Origin: CAIWHR01 sp963823215
Lineage (GTDB): Bacteria > Pseudomonadota > Gammaproteobacteria > Burkholderiales > Casimicrobiaceae
DNA: 64,000 nt
NCBI GenBank assembly: GCA_963823215.1
Contig: CAWGKT010000015.1
Span: forward strand, 168,994-232,993
Direction of reading: 5' to 3'
This document shows, piece by piece, positions 1 to 9,033 of this stretch; position 1 is the stretch's first letter; every line of letters begins with the position of its first letter. A program made the position numbers and the translations under genes. The notes under the pieces were generated by a model. The model had not been told where the DNA came from and made no database searches. It saw only the letters and a program-made list of their open reading frames with translations.

Positions 1-529
1 TGCGCGAGGGCAGCGTCAGTGTCGGGCCCGCGAGCATGAACACGCCCCGGCCGCGGTGGTGAATCGTGCGCACTTCCTTCCTTCCCGGTTCGATCCATGC
101 GTGCACCATCTCGAGGACGAAGAAATTGTAGGTATTCACCATTCGCCTGTCGACAACCTTGCACTCAAGGTTGGCAAAGCACTCGGCGACGAGCGGGGCG
201 CCGACGAGCGTGGCCGGCATCGGCGTGAGCCCGATGGCGGCGAACTTGTCGACGGAGCGCCCGCTGACATTGCCGCAGCGCACGACCTTGGGCGCGAGCT
301 CGGCCGAGGGGATGGCAATCACGCACTCCTTCGTCGTGCGCAGCGCTTCGAACGAGTGATTGCGATTGCTGACGACACAGCCGACGAGCGGCGGCTCGAA
401 TTCCAGCATCGTGTGCCATGACATGGCCATGACGTTCGCGCGACCTTTGCGCGCGGTCGTGAGCAGGACGACGGGACCGGGCTCGAGAAGCCGGTAGACG
501 TGCGCCAACGGCAGCGTTCGCTTGCGCAT
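1..529 (-). CDS. Flavin reductase-like FMN-binding split-barrel protein (3' end cut by window)
   Basis: Reading the minus strand from the ATG at 527-529 gives an open frame of at least 176 codons that leaves the window without a stop. A strong Shine-Dalgarno (GGAGGAGGG) lies just upstream. The protein starts MRKRTLPLAHVYRLLEPGPV and continues with the pattern of the DIM6/NTAB flavin reductase-like family: VVLLTTARKGRANVMAMSWH near residues 20-40, then NVSGRSVDKF and the NLECKVVDRR strand. Family members bind FMN and often reduce flavin with NAD(P)H. The substrate or partner oxygenase cannot be told from this fragment. I read the frame manually; the family call is from recognition of the fold's motifs. 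Confidence 0.8.
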   Translation of the reverse strand, partial: MRKRTLPLAHVYRLLEPGPVVLLTTARKGRANVMAMSWHTMLEFEPPLVGCVVSNRNHSFEALRTTKECVIAIPSAELAPKVVRCGNVSGRSVDKFAAIGLTPMPATLVGAPLVAECFANLECKVVDRRMVNTYNFFVLEMVHAWIEPGRKEVRTIHHRGRGVFMLAGPTLTLPSR

Positions 530-695
530 GCGGACCCTCCTCCGGCTTCCATCGTACCGCGATGTGACCGCCGCGACGAATCCCGCGAACCGGAAGGTCG
601 GTCGTGCATCGCGCGTGAGCGCCCGGCGCCCTCGCCCGGCTGCGCCGCGGCCTGCGGATTGACACTGGGCGGCGCGATGCGCCAGCATCTGGGAC

Positions 696-1424
696 ATGCG
701 CGCCACCCTGCTCGCGCTCGCCGCCTGCCTGCTCGCGGCCTGCACGTCGACGTCGACCTCCCCACCCACGGCGTCGCCGACCGGTCGCCGGCCGACGCCG
801 ACCGAAGCGACCTTCAAGTTGAGCGATCTCGTCAAGTCCGACATCGACGCCGTCGCCGAGGTGCACCTGCGCGAGAGCATCGCGTCAGCGAAACTGCTGA
901 TGGAAAAGCTCTACCGGCGCAATCCGCGCGAGCTCCGCAAGAGTGACCTCCCGACGCCGGAAGCCGGCGTTGCCCGCGCGTTCGATCCGCGAAACGCGTG
1001 GCGCTTCGCGGAACTGTCGAACCAGCGCGGCATCGACGCCCTGCAGACCGCGTTTCGTCCCGACTTCACGGGCGACCGTGTCATGGCGTTCGGCGTCGGC
1101 CTCGGCAGCATGATCGCCGCGGCCTACGGCGACAAGTCGCAGTTCTACCTGACCGACAGCCTGGACGCTCAGCGTCTGTACAACGCCGCGCGCAATATCG
1201 AGATCGCCGCGTGGAAACTGGCCAGCGCGCGCGGGCCCAATGGCGAGCTGCTGCTCCTCAGCAACGAGATGTCGGCCGGCGCGCCCAACCTGTCGTTCGA
1301 GCGCGAGATCGGCAAGCTCGTCGCCTATCAGGACACGCTGGCCATGGTGATGGCCCAACGCACGAATCGCACGATCCGCCGCTTCAGTCAGTCGCTCGCG
1401 ACCGCCGTGTTCCTGCCGCTTTGA
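696..1424 (+). CDS. Hypothetical lipoprotein
   Basis: This 242-residue protein begins with a lipoprotein signal (MRATLLALAACLLAACTSTS); the lipobox is LLAAC with the modified cysteine near residue 16. A Ser/Thr/Pro-rich linker follows (residues 17-40). The mature part is largely helical (for example LRESIASAKLLMEKLYRR) and contains a glycine-rich hydrophobic stretch, MAFGVGLGSMIAAAYG, near residue 130. I do not recognise the family. It is probably anchored in the outer membrane facing the periplasm. It stands alone between the divergent flavin-reductase gene and tRNA-Leu, so context gives no function. Confidence 0.7.
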   Translation: MRATLLALAACLLAACTSTSTSPPTASPTGRRPTPTEATFKLSDLVKSDIDAVAEVHLRESIASAKLLMEKLYRRNPRELRKSDLPTPEAGVARAFDPRNAWRFAELSNQRGIDALQTAFRPDFTGDRVMAFGVGLGSMIAAAYGDKSQFYLTDSLDAQRLYNAARNIEIAAWKLASARGPNGELLLLSNEMSAGAPNLSFEREIGKLVAYQDTLAMVMAQRTNRTIRRFSQSLATAVFLPL

Positions 1425-1601
1425 CGGACGCGATGTTCGAGGACAGCAGTCGGTTGACCGCATGCGAATTGCGCCGTCGCATCGTTGCTTCAGCAGGCAC
1501 CGGCGCGCCAGAGCGGAGTTTGCTAACATGCGCGAGCGTTGCCCGCCTTGTTCGCCCGCCGACCGACGCTTCGTCGGCGCGGCGTGGGGTCGGGCAAGCA
1601 T

Positions 1602-1692
1602 GCCCGGGTGGTGAAACTGGTAGACACAGCGGACTTAAAATCCGCGGGCGCTTCACCGCGCCGTGCCGGTTCGAGTCCGGCCCTGGGCACCA
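1602..1692 (+). tRNA. tRNA-Leu (anticodon UAA), CCA encoded
   Basis: A full class II cloverleaf can be drawn. The acceptor stem is GCCCGGG (1602-1608) against CCTGGGC (1682-1688), with one G-U pair. The D arm has GTG/CAC, and the anticodon stem GCGGA/TCCGC closes a CTTAAAA loop with anticodon TAA at 1636-1638. There is a long variable arm, a T arm GCCGG-TTCGAGT-CCGGC, discriminator A1689 and encoded CCA 1690-1692. The long variable arm and UAA anticodon identify leucine. The 3' end is intact, with no adjacent integrase, so there is no sign that it has been used as an integration site here. Confidence 0.97.
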
Positions 1693-1724
1693 TCGTTCCG
1701 GTCGGGCCTGCCGATGTGGGATTG

Positions 1725-3944
1725 CTATCGCCGCGCAGCGAGCTTGCGCGAGGCGGTCCGTCGCGGAGCCTCGCTTGCCACTCGATTGACGAACTCGGCG
1801 AGCATCGGCACGGTCAGCGGTCGGCTGTAGTAGTAACCCTGAATGTGGTCGCAACCGAGACGGGCGAGAATCGCCGCCTGCCGTTCGGTCTCCACTCCTT
1901 CCGCGACAACCCGCCGCTGCAACGCATGCGCCATGGCGATGATGGCCGCCGCTATCGCGCCTGAATCGTCGTCGGCGCCGAGGTCCGTGATGAACCTGCG
2001 GTCGATCTTGACGGTCCGCATCGGAAAGCGCTTGAGATAGGCGAGCGACGAATAGCCCGTGCCGAAGTCGTCGAGGCCAAGCGTTACGCCCAGTCCCTGG
2101 ATCTCGTCGAGCATCCCGGCGACATCAAGATTTGCGTCGATCAGCAGGCGTTCGTTGATCTCCAGCTCGAGGCATTGCGGCGCAATACCCGTCTCCCGCA
2201 CGATCGACCCGACTTTCGCCACGAATTCCTTTTGCCTGAACTGACGCACCGAAACGTTCACGGCGAGATGCGGCAGCCGAACGCCTTCCTCCTGCCATGC
2301 GACGTACTGGCGGCACGCCTCGCGCAGCGCCCATTCGCCGATTGGCTCGATGAGCCCCGTCTCCTCGGCCAGGACGATGAATTCGGCCGGCCGGCGCTCG
2401 CCGCAGTCCGGACTGTTCCAGCGCAACAGCGCCTCGACGCCGGAGACGCGCCCGGTGCGCAAGTCGAGTTGCGGCTGATACTGGAGACTGAACTCGTTCC
2501 GGTCGATCGCCCGCCGCAGATCCCGCTCCAGGTTCACGCGCGCGACTGCCGCGACGTTCATGCGCTCCTCGAAGTACACGAACCGTCCGCGCCCGCCCTC
2601 CTTCGCCCGATACATCGCCGTGTCGGCATTGCGCAGCAGGTCCTCCGCCGACTTGCCGTCTTCAGGGTAGAGTGCGATGCCGATGCTCGCACTCAGGAAA
2701 TGCTCGTTGCCTGCGATCGTGAACGGGGCCGCCAGCGACCGCAGGACATGTTCGGCGACCGATTCGGGATCGCGGGTCGCGCGAATCTGCGCCAGTATGA
2801 TCGTGAACTCGTCGCCGCCCAGACGGGTCACCGTGTCGGTCTCGCGCACGCACTGCTTCAGCCTTTCCGCGGTCTGGCGCAACACCTCGTCGCCCGCAGC
2901 GTGACCCACGCTGTCATTGATCGATTTGAAATTGTCGAGATCGATGAAGAGCAGCGCGAACGGCTGCGGCTCCCGCTGCGCCTGCGCGTACCGACGGGCG
3001 AGCTGATCCTTGAAATACAGACGGTTCGGGAGCGCGGTCAGCGCGTCGTAGTTCGCCTGGTAGTAGAGCTGCTCGTCCTTCGCCGCCGTCGCGAAGGCGA
3101 CGCCGACGCGATCGCCAAGGGTCCTGGCGCGCGCGCGCTCCTCGTCAGTGAGCATCGCCGAACTCGCGAAGCCCAGCACGACAGCACCCACTACGGCGTT
3201 CTGCCAGATGATCGGCAGCACGAGCAGCGACTTCGCCCCGAGCTTCGCCGCCGGCGCCAGATAGGGCGTTACGGCCTGTGCGCCGTCGAGCCAAAGTCCG
3301 TCCGGGTAGGCCAGCAGCACGCTCACATCGTCGATCGCGCAGGCGCAGCGCTCGAGCTGAAGCCCGTTGTCGGCGCCTTGATTTCTCGTGTAGATGCGCA
3401 GCATCTCCGGGGAATTGCGATCCACGATCGCGATACTGACGAAGTCGGCCGGCACGATGTCGCGCATGCGCGTGACCACCGTTTCGATGACGCGATCGAG
3501 ATCGAGCCGCGACAGGATCGCCTGGTCGATGTCCGTAAGGGTGAGCAAGGCCGTGAACTGACTGCCAAGGCGCGCCGCCATCGAGTTGAACGACGAGGCG
3601 AGCTCGCCGAATTCGTCGTCCGACGGCACATCCACTCGGACCGAAAGGTCCCCGTCACCCGCGCGGCGGGTGCCGTCGATGAGCGTCCTCAGCGGACCCA
3701 ACGTGCGATGGATTTGCATGGCGCTCAGCACGGCCACGAGCAGGACCGCCAGAGCGGCGGCCACGACGAGGATCGCATTCAGGTCGGCCATCGGCCCGAT
3801 GGCGGCGGCCTCGAGTTGCGGGCTCCCTACCGGGTCCGCGGACAGGATGAAGATCAAGGCGAGCGGAATCAGCGCCGACACAACGAAGAGTGCAATGATG
3901 CGGCGGGCCGTCCGGCTGTGGAGAAAACCTCCTGCGATCCTCAT
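1725..3944 (-). CDS. Membrane-anchored GAF-GGDEF-EAL cyclic-di-GMP enzyme
   Basis: A 739-residue protein with two N-terminal membrane segments (about 16-36 and 56-78) around a short periplasmic loop. It continues with a HAMP region (79-131), a GAF-like domain (about 140-290), GGDEF (about 295-455) and EAL (about 475-725). The cyclase signature GGDEF is intact at 376-380, with an RETD inhibitory I-site nine residues before it. The EAL part keeps EALLRW, the metal-ligand segments LEINERLL and LDDFGTGYSS, and VVAEGVETE. Both activities (c-di-GMP synthesis and hydrolysis) therefore look possible. Which dominates cannot be inferred, though proteins of this layout often act mainly in one direction. 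It converges on tRNA-Leu and is not in an operon. Confidence 0.93.
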   Translation of the reverse strand: MRIAGGFLHSRTARRIIALFVVSALIPLALIFILSADPVGSPQLEAAAIGPMADLNAILVVAAALAVLLVAVLSAMQIHRTLGPLRTLIDGTRRAGDGDLSVRVDVPSDDEFGELASSFNSMAARLGSQFTALLTLTDIDQAILSRLDLDRVIETVVTRMRDIVPADFVSIAIVDRNSPEMLRIYTRNQGADNGLQLERCACAIDDVSVLLAYPDGLWLDGAQAVTPYLAPAAKLGAKSLLVLPIIWQNAVVGAVVLGFASSAMLTDEERARARTLGDRVGVAFATAAKDEQLYYQANYDALTALPNRLYFKDQLARRYAQAQREPQPFALLFIDLDNFKSINDSVGHAAGDEVLRQTAERLKQCVRETDTVTRLGGDEFTIILAQIRATRDPESVAEHVLRSLAAPFTIAGNEHFLSASIGIALYPEDGKSAEDLLRNADTAMYRAKEGGRGRFVYFEERMNVAAVARVNLERDLRRAIDRNEFSLQYQPQLDLRTGRVSGVEALLRWNSPDCGERRPAEFIVLAEETGLIEPIGEWALREACRQYVAWQEEGVRLPHLAVNVSVRQFRQKEFVAKVGSIVRETGIAPQCLELEINERLLIDANLDVAGMLDEIQGLGVTLGLDDFGTGYSSLAYLKRFPMRTVKIDRRFITDLGADDDSGAIAAAIIAMAHALQRRVVAEGVETERQAAILARLGCDHIQGYYYSRPLTVPMLAEFVNRVASEAPRRTASRKLAARR

Positions 3945-4379
3945 GTCCGGTGAACCTGCTCGCCAGGGCGCGTTGTTACACCATCGGCACCCATCGAGTC
4001 AGATTTCTATCGTTTCGTGTCGCTGTCAGCTACAGCGGCGGCGTGCGGGATTGCAGCCGCGAGTCGAGCGATAAACGATCAGCAAGACCCATGCCATCGC
4101 GCGACCACGGCCGGTTCTTCTGCGCTCATGCAGGCTTCGATCGCGCCATGTGTGCCACGGCGCCGTCGATCGACCGAGAGGCGCATGTCCCCTGTCAGAC
4201 CATTAATCTAGCGCGCGGTCGCCGATGCTCGTTGCACGCCCCGCTCGTCGCCCACGGCTTGCCGCGGCACGTGTCGCATTGGGCACGAATTCGCGCGCGC
4301 CGCGGCGCGGCCGCGCAACGCGTACGCTACAGGCGGGCGGCGCAGTGCCAGGCAGGAAGCGGAGTGCAGTCAGCGGATA
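3945..4379. other. Non-coding gap between GGDEF-EAL gene and 4380-4784
   Basis: No supported gene. The open frames here have no recognisable protein, no good ribosome site and atypical residue composition. It presumably holds the promoter of the GGDEF-EAL gene. Confidence 0.5.
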
Positions 4380-4784
4380 CTAATCGCAGCGCAACCCGAG
4401 ATCCCATGCCGACCGATTCTGCGGGTGCAGCTCGGCATAGTAACCACGCAATGCCGCCAGTTCCTGCGCGACCTCGAGCGGAAACCCGGTCCGGTCGCCG
4501 CGCAGGTCTACGACCAGCGTATCGAGGTATTCTTCGCAACGCGCGACACGCCGCCACAGCTCCGCGATGCTGTTCGCGATCCGCGGAAACCTCCGCGCCA
4601 GCACCACGGGCCGGACCGCCGGGGGCAAACCGTCCATCCACAGACGCGTCGCATCCAGCAGGACCGCGGCATGCTGTGGCGCACGCTGGCGCGATCGCTC
4701 CGGCGTGTCAACCCGCTTGACCTGGCCGTGCAGTTCCCGCCGCGTGCTGGCAATGGAAAGTTTCTCGAATTCGAGCGACTTCAT
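4380..4784 (-). CDS. Conserved-looking hypothetical protein, 134 aa
   Basis: The start is placed at the ATG of MKSLEFEKLSIASTRRELHG because GGAG sits nine bases upstream; a longer in-frame start at 4868 has no such site. The protein is soluble, helical and charged, with Arg-rich ends and the segment RIANSIAELWRRVARCEEYL near the middle. I do not recognise a family. It lies downstream of the phasin gene on the same strand, 187 bases away, so they might share a transcript. No signal peptide or membrane segment. Confidence 0.6.
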   Translation of the reverse strand: MKSLEFEKLSIASTRRELHGQVKRVDTPERSRQRAPQHAAVLLDATRLWMDGLPPAVRPVVLARRFPRIANSIAELWRRVARCEEYLDTLVVDLRGDRTGFPLEVAQELAALRGYYAELHPQNRSAWDLGLRCD

Positions 4785-4971
4785 CGGCAAACTCCGTTGT
4801 TCTCGCGGGCCAATTGCCTGGACAACCGGCACGCGCATTCGGCGGACCGCAATCCGCCCCGGAGTCATCGAGAAGCAAGCGACGTGCCCGCCGCACCGGA
4901 GGATGTCCAGCGCAACTTGTTCACTTCGGATGGCCGGGCGCCCCTGCGCGCGCGGCCATCCAGCGCGATGG

Positions 4972-5638
4972 TCAGCGTTTGACTCCGGACATCCGCGCGA
5001 AGTCGCCCATCACCTTCTGCATGGACTCGAACGCCGACCCGCCCGACGACATCACGCCCTGCATCGCCGAAACGACGTTCTGCATCTTCGTCATGTCGGG
5101 CATCATGGCCATCGCCGCCTTGGCCTGCTTCACGCCGGGCACGTCGGACATCTGGCTCTCCATCAGCGCGAACAGCCGCTTCTGCATCTCCACGACCAGG
5201 TCGAACATCTGGCCCCAGTAGGCCATCGACCGTTCGATCGCTTCCTGCGATACGCTTTGCCCGGCGGCCATGAGCGTAGGCACGTCGCCCGCTTCGGCCG
5301 CGCGGCGCGCCGCCTTCTTCTGCATCGTGCGCGCGCGTCTCCTCACCCTCGAACTGCAGTCGGCGCATCTTGGCTGTGCTCTCGATCGCGGCGTCGATCA
5401 CGTCGAGGGCGAGCTTCGCATTCGCGCGGTAGAGCTCGAACGCCTGCTCGGGCGTCAGCGTCTTCGCGTACTCGGCGAGTTGCGTCGCATCGGGAAGCGC
5501 GAACATGTCGGGCGCATTCGCGGCGGATTTCGGGACGGCTTTCGTGGCGCGCTTCGCCTTCTTGCGCGCCGGCTTGCCGGTGGCTGCGGGTTTGCGGGTG
5601 GACTTCGGTGCGGACTTGGGTGCGGACTTCGTGGCCAT
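4972..5638 (-). CDS. Phasin (polyhydroxyalkanoate granule protein), frameshifted
   Basis: Translation from the ATG at 5638 gives a Lys/Ala/Pro-rich basic head (MATKSAPKSAPKSTRKPAAT...) of about 45 residues, then LAEYAKTLTPEQAFELYRAN and a helical phasin-like region. The frame breaks near 5340 inside a GC-dinucleotide tract. The next frame continues with ARRAAEAGDVPTLMAAGQSV, DLVVEMQKRLFALMESQMSD and ends FARMSGVKR. The joined product is about 222 residues. Phasins coat PHA granules, and the basic AKP-rich head resembles PhaF-type proteins that also touch DNA. Seen: the two halves and the break. Inferred: one gene with a 1-base indel, probably a sequence error. Confidence 0.75.
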
Positions 5639-5760
5639 GCTCACTGCTCCTGTGGTAGGTTGGGGTGGGACGACGGACGGATCGCCATCCTCTTCGCTGC
5701 AGCGGTCCTGCTCGCGGTGAATGGCGGTGGAAATCGAAGCTCCTGGTTCATTCGACGCCT

Positions 5761-6764
5761 TCAGACGCCCGGCGTCAACACGGCGGCACCCGCCACGGCC
5801 CCGGCGCGCAACTGCGCGAGCGCGTCGTTGGCGCGTGCCAGCGGATAGGGCTCGACGTGCACCGACAGGCGGAATCGTCGCCGCGAGCGCGAGAAACGCG
5901 TCGCCGTCGCGGCGGGTGAGGTTGGCGACCGAGCGCACGCAGCGCTCGCCCCAGAGCAGCCGGTAGGGAAACGCCGGGATGTCGCTCATGTGGATGCCGG
6001 CGCAGACCACGGTGCCGCCGCGCGCCGTCGCCGCGAGCGCGGCGGGGATCAAGGCACCGACCGGGGCGAAGATCAGCGCGGCGTCGAGCGGTGCCGGCGC
6101 TGTGGCATCGCTGTCGCCGGCCCAATGCACGCCGACTTTCTGCGCGAACGCCTGCGCGGCGCGATCGCCGGGGCGCGTGAAGGCGAACACGGTGCGCCCC
6201 TGCGCGAGCGCGACCTGCGCGATCAGGTGCGCCGCCGCGCCGAAACCGTAGAGTCCGAGCGTGCGGGCCTCGCCCGCCAGCGCGTAGGCGCGATAGCCGA
6301 TCAGCCCGGCGCACAGCAGCGGGGCGGCATGAACATCGTCGTAACGGTCGGGCAGCGGGAAGACGTAGCGGGCGTCGGCGACGGCATAGTCCGCATAGCC
6401 GCCGTCGCGCTGATAGCCGGTGAAGCGTGCGTCGGCGCAGAGGTTCTCGCGTCCCGTCGCGCAATAGCCGCAATGCCCGCAGCTGCCACCCAGCCACGGC
6501 ACGCCGACCCGGGTGCCAATGCCGGGTGCGGTGACGCCGGATCCGCGCGCAGTGATCGTGCCGACGATCTCGTGGCCGGGGATGACGGGGACCTTCGGGT
6601 CCGGCAGCTCGCCGTCGACGAGATGCAGGTCGGTGCGACAGACGCCGCAGGCGCGCACGGCAATCTGCACCTCGCCCGGGTCCGGGCTCGGGCCGCGGCA
6701 GCGTGCGCAGCGCGAGCGGGCGCCCCGCGCCCTCGCATACCATCGCCTGCATCGTCGCGCACAT
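5761..6764 (-). CDS. Zinc-dependent alcohol dehydrogenase (MDR family), two frameshifts
   Basis: Joined from three frames: MCATMQAMVCEGAGRPLALR, then VQIAVRACGVCRTDLHLVDG through VANLTRRDGDAFLALAATIP, then VHVEPYPLARANDALAQLRA ending LTPGV. It shows catalytic zinc residues (CGVCRTD, GHEIVG), the four structural-zinc cysteines (CGHCGYCATGRENLC) and a Rossmann glycine motif (GLYGFGAAAH). The size of about 333 residues fits the CAD2-type ADH group, which oxidises or reduces alcohols and aldehydes with NAD(P). Breaks lie near 6690 and 5870, both in GC-rich runs. The start at 6764 is preceded by AAGGT. It stands alone upstream of the phasin. Confidence 0.8.
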
Positions 6765-6925
6765 TGGAGTACCTTCGCGCTCCACGCTCCGGTATTCGCC
6801 CTTGGGGCGGCCCGGCGCGCTCATGCGATCACCCATGCCCAGTAAAAATGCATCCTAGCAGCACGCCGCGGGCCGATGTTGATGGCGGTCAACGCAGCGG
6901 CGGCCGCCGGTGCGCGCAAAGGGGG

Positions 6926-6953
6926 TTGACGCCGGCATCCGGCCGTCTATAAT
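6926..6953 (+). promoter_or_regulatory. sigma70-type promoter of lexA
   Basis: TTGACG at 6926-6931 and TATAAT at 6948-6953 with a 16-bp spacer, a near-consensus promoter. The predicted start of transcription falls at or in the LexA operator that begins eight bases downstream, the expected geometry for autorepression. Confidence 0.85.
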
Positions 6954-6960
6954 TTGATTA

Positions 6961-6976
6961 CCGTATATCCATACGG
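6961..6976 (+). promoter_or_regulatory. LexA operator upstream of lexA
   Basis: CCGTATATCCATACGG is a palindrome with 6-bp arms (CCGTAT/ATACGG) and a 4-bp centre. The same arms occur at 17314-17329 in front of dnaE2 and I saw them nowhere else in the window. Two copies next to lexA and dnaE2, the two classic SOS targets of such cassettes, make it the likely LexA binding site. It is not the CTGT-N8-ACAG box of E. coli. Confidence 0.85.
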
Positions 6977-6986
6977 CTTTGCAAAG

Positions 6987-7059
6987 AGGGGGCAGGCCAC
7001 GTTCTTTGTCCCCGATACCGCTCGCACGAGGCTTTCCGAAAGAACGTGGTCTGTCCCCT
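6987..7059. repeat. Palindromic element copy 1 (lexA leader)
   Basis: Diverged left arm (GGGGGCAGGCCACGTTCTTT) and right arm AGAACGTGGTCTGTCCCC around a 35-40 base centre containing TTTGTCCCCGAT and CTTTCCGAAAG. It fills the space between the LexA operator and the lexA ATG, which begins one base after the right arm, so lexA has no ordinary ribosome-binding site. Confidence 0.85.
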
Positions 7060-7692
7060 ATGTCGATTCCGCTCACCGCCCGGCAGCAGAAGGTCCTCGA
7101 CTGGATCCGCCGGCACCTGGAGTCCACGGGCATGCCGCCCACGCGCGCCGAAATCGCTGCGGGCCTGGGCTTCAGCACGGCGAGCTCGGCCGAAGACCAC
7201 CTGCGCGCGCTCGCCCGAAAAGGCGCGCTCGAACTCACGCCCGGCGCCTCGCGTGGACTGCGGCTCGCCGAGATGCCGGAGCTGCCCGGCGCGGGCCTGC
7301 CGCTGGTGGGGCGCGTGGCCGCCGGCAGCCCGCTCCTCGCCACCGAGCACATCGAAACGCACGTGCGGCTCGACCCCGCACTGTTCGCGCCGCGCGCCGA
7401 TTACCTGCTGCGCGTGCGGGGGCAGAGCATGAAGGACGCCGGCATCCTCGACGGCGATCTCCTCGCCGTGCACCGCACCGCCGATGCCCGCTCGGGGCAG
7501 ATCGTCGTCGCGCGGCTTGGCGGACGGGGCGGCGACGAGGTCACGGTGAAGCGCCTGAAGCGCCGCGGCGGGCAGCTCCTGCTCGTCGCCGAAAACCCCG
7601 CTTTCGAGCCGATCGTCGTCGACCCGAAAAAGGCTCCGCTGACCATCGAAGGCGTGGCCGTCGGGCTCGTGCGCGGCGGCAAGGGCTGGTGA
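7060..7692 (+). CDS. lexA: LexA repressor
   Basis: A 210-residue LexA. The N-terminal winged-helix reads MSIPLTARQQKVLDWIRRHL with recognition helix region TRAEIAAGLGFSTASSAEDH. The C-terminal S24 autoprotease has the Ala88-Gly89 cleavage site (GRVAAGSP), nucleophile Ser123 (GQSMKDAG) and catalytic Lys164 (VTVKRLKRRG). It represses SOS genes until activated RecA triggers self-cleavage. The start is taken at MSIPLTA by alignment with family N-termini; an upstream in-frame start would translate the palindromic element. It heads a same-strand run lexA-gst-VOC-imuA-higB-higA-imuB. Confidence 0.96.
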   Translation: MSIPLTARQQKVLDWIRRHLESTGMPPTRAEIAAGLGFSTASSAEDHLRALARKGALELTPGASRGLRLAEMPELPGAGLPLVGRVAAGSPLLATEHIETHVRLDPALFAPRADYLLRVRGQSMKDAGILDGDLLAVHRTADARSGQIVVARLGGRGGDEVTVKRLKRRGGQLLLVAENPAFEPIVVDPKKAPLTIEGVAVGLVRGGKGW

Positions 7693-7696
7693 GATA

Positions 7697-7766
7697 GGGG
7701 ACAGACCACGTTTTTGTCCCCGACATCACTTGTGTGAAACTTTCCGAAAAAACGTGGTCTGTCCCC
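7697..7766. repeat. Palindromic element copy 2 (lexA-gst gap)
   Basis: GGGGACAGACCACGTTTT and AAAACGTGGTCTGTCCCC form near-perfect 18-base terminal inverted repeats around a centre close to that of copies 1 and 3 (TTTGTCCCCGACAT, CTTTCCGAAA). It starts four bases after the lexA stop, and gst's AAGGAGG follows directly. Confidence 0.9.
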
Positions 7767-7777
7767 AAGGAGGTTCG

Positions 7778-8410
7778 ATGTACACGCTCTACGGCAAGAA
7801 AGGCTCGGGCTCGGCATCGACGCAAGCCGCGCTGGAAATCGCCGGTGTCCCGTATCGCGTCGTCGAGACCGCGTCATGGGAACCCAACCCCGCATTCGCC
7901 GAGCTGTTGCAGGTCAATCCGCTGGGCCAGATCCCGACCCTCGTGCTGCCCGACGGCAGCGTGCTCTCCGAAAGCGCGGCGATCCTCATCCATCTCGGCA
8001 GCGCGCACCCGGACAGCGGGCTCCTGCCGCGCGACGCCTCGGCGCGGGCGCAGGCGATCCGCGGGCTGGTATTCATCGCGGCGAACTGCTACGCCGCGAT
8101 CAGCATCATCGATTTTCCCGAGCGCTGGTGCGAGAACGCCGACGAAGCGACGCAGGAGCGCATCCGCGCCGGGACGCGCGCGCGCCTGCACCGGCACTGG
8201 GAAATGTTCGCCGATCTCTTCCCGGCGCGACCGTACCTCGGCGGGGAGAAGATCGGCGCGCTCGACATCCTCGCCGCCGTCGTGTCCAAATGGTCGGGGT
8301 CCCGGCCGCACCTGCAGCAGGCCCGTCCGGCGTTTTACGAGACCCTGCTGCGCATCGAAGCACAACCGCAAGTCGCACCGGTGTTCGCGCAGCACTGGCC
8401 GGCCGGTTGA
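7778..8410 (+). CDS. Glutathione S-transferase family protein
   Basis: 210 residues, ATG preceded by AAGGAGG. The N-terminal thioredoxin fold has MYTLYGKKGSGSASTQAALE, the conserved cis-proline region NPLGQIPTLVLPDG and the glutathione-binding SES motif (LSESAAILIHL). A C-terminal helical domain follows (residues 85-205). The active-site position carries Ser (GSGSAS) rather than Cys, as in many bacterial GSTs. The substrate is unknown. It sits between lexA and the mutasome genes, probably transcribed with them, though GSTs are not usual members of the SOS cassette. Confidence 0.88.
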   Translation: MYTLYGKKGSGSASTQAALEIAGVPYRVVETASWEPNPAFAELLQVNPLGQIPTLVLPDGSVLSESAAILIHLGSAHPDSGLLPRDASARAQAIRGLVFIAANCYAAISIIDFPERWCENADEATQERIRAGTRARLHRHWEMFADLFPARPYLGGEKIGALDILAAVVSKWSGSRPHLQQARPAFYETLLRIEAQPQVAPVFAQHWPAG

Positions 8411-8504
8411 AGCACCGGCGCGAGGCGGGATGCCGCGGCATTCGATCGCACCGGCACCACGCCCCGCCCGGCCCACGTCGCACCCCCCTCAAAGGAGGCA
8501 ATCC

Positions 8505-8966
8505 ATGGCTGTGCAACCGATTCCCGAGGGCTACCACTCGGTCACCCCCTATCTCATCCTCGACGACGCCACGCGCGCCCTCGAGTTCTACAAGAAAGCG
8601 CTCGGCGCCGTCGAGCTGCTGCGCATGCCTGCTCCCGGCGGCAAGATCGGCCACGCCGAGATCAGGATCGGCGATTCGCCGATCATGCTCGCCGATGAAA
8701 ATCCCGAGATGGGCGCGAAGAGCGCGCGCACCATCGGCGGCTCGCCGATCTCGCTGATGGTCTACGTCGAGGACGTCGACGCGCGCGTCGCGCAGGCCGT
8801 TGCCGCTGGTGCCACGCTCACGCGGCCGGTCGCGAACCAGTTCTACGGCGACCGCACCGGTGGCGTCGAGGATCCGTTCGGCTATCACTGGTACCTCGCC
8901 ACTCACGTCGAGGACGTCCCGCCGGACGAGCTCGAAAAACGCGCGGCCAAGGCGATGGGAGCATAG
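8505..8966 (+). CDS. VOC/glyoxalase-fold protein (PhnB-like)
   Basis: 153 residues, with AAAGGAGG eight bases before the ATG. The sequence MAVQPIPEGYHSVTPYLILD, ATRALEFYKKALGAVELLRM, GKIGHAEIRIGDSPIMLADE and the C-terminal VEDPFGYHWYLATHVEDV are the beta-alpha-beta-beta-beta repeats of the vicinal oxygen chelate superfamily, closest to the PhnB/YdeI-like group. Metal-binding and catalytic role are not proven. It is followed at once by palindromic element copy 3, whose first G is the last base of the stop codon. Confidence 0.88.
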   Translation: MAVQPIPEGYHSVTPYLILDDATRALEFYKKALGAVELLRMPAPGGKIGHAEIRIGDSPIMLADENPEMGAKSARTIGGSPISLMVYVEDVDARVAQAVAAGATLTRPVANQFYGDRTGGVEDPFGYHWYLATHVEDVPPDELEKRAAKAMGA

Positions 8967-9033
8967 GGGACAGACCACATTTGTCCCTGACATTGCTCCT
9001 GCGAAGCTTGCCGAAAGGACGTGGTCTGTCCCC
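8966..9033. repeat. Palindromic element copy 3 (VOC-imuA gap)
   Basis: GGGGACAGACCACATTTG (two changes from the consensus arm) and GGACGTGGTCTGTCCCC, with a centre like copies 1 and 2. It fills the whole 67-base space between the VOC stop codon and the imuA ATG, leaving imuA without a recognisable Shine-Dalgarno. Confidence 0.88.

Noticed and set aside
1602..1692. tRNA-Leu as attachment site of an island
   Set aside because: No integrase or 3'-end tRNA duplicate near it; the integrase remnants are more than 35 kb away.
2175..3953. Long open frame on the plus strand opposite the GGDEF-EAL gene
   Set aside because: Antisense shadow of a high-GC gene; composition rich in Arg/Val/Asp with no family resemblance, while the minus strand carries intact GGDEF and EAL motifs.
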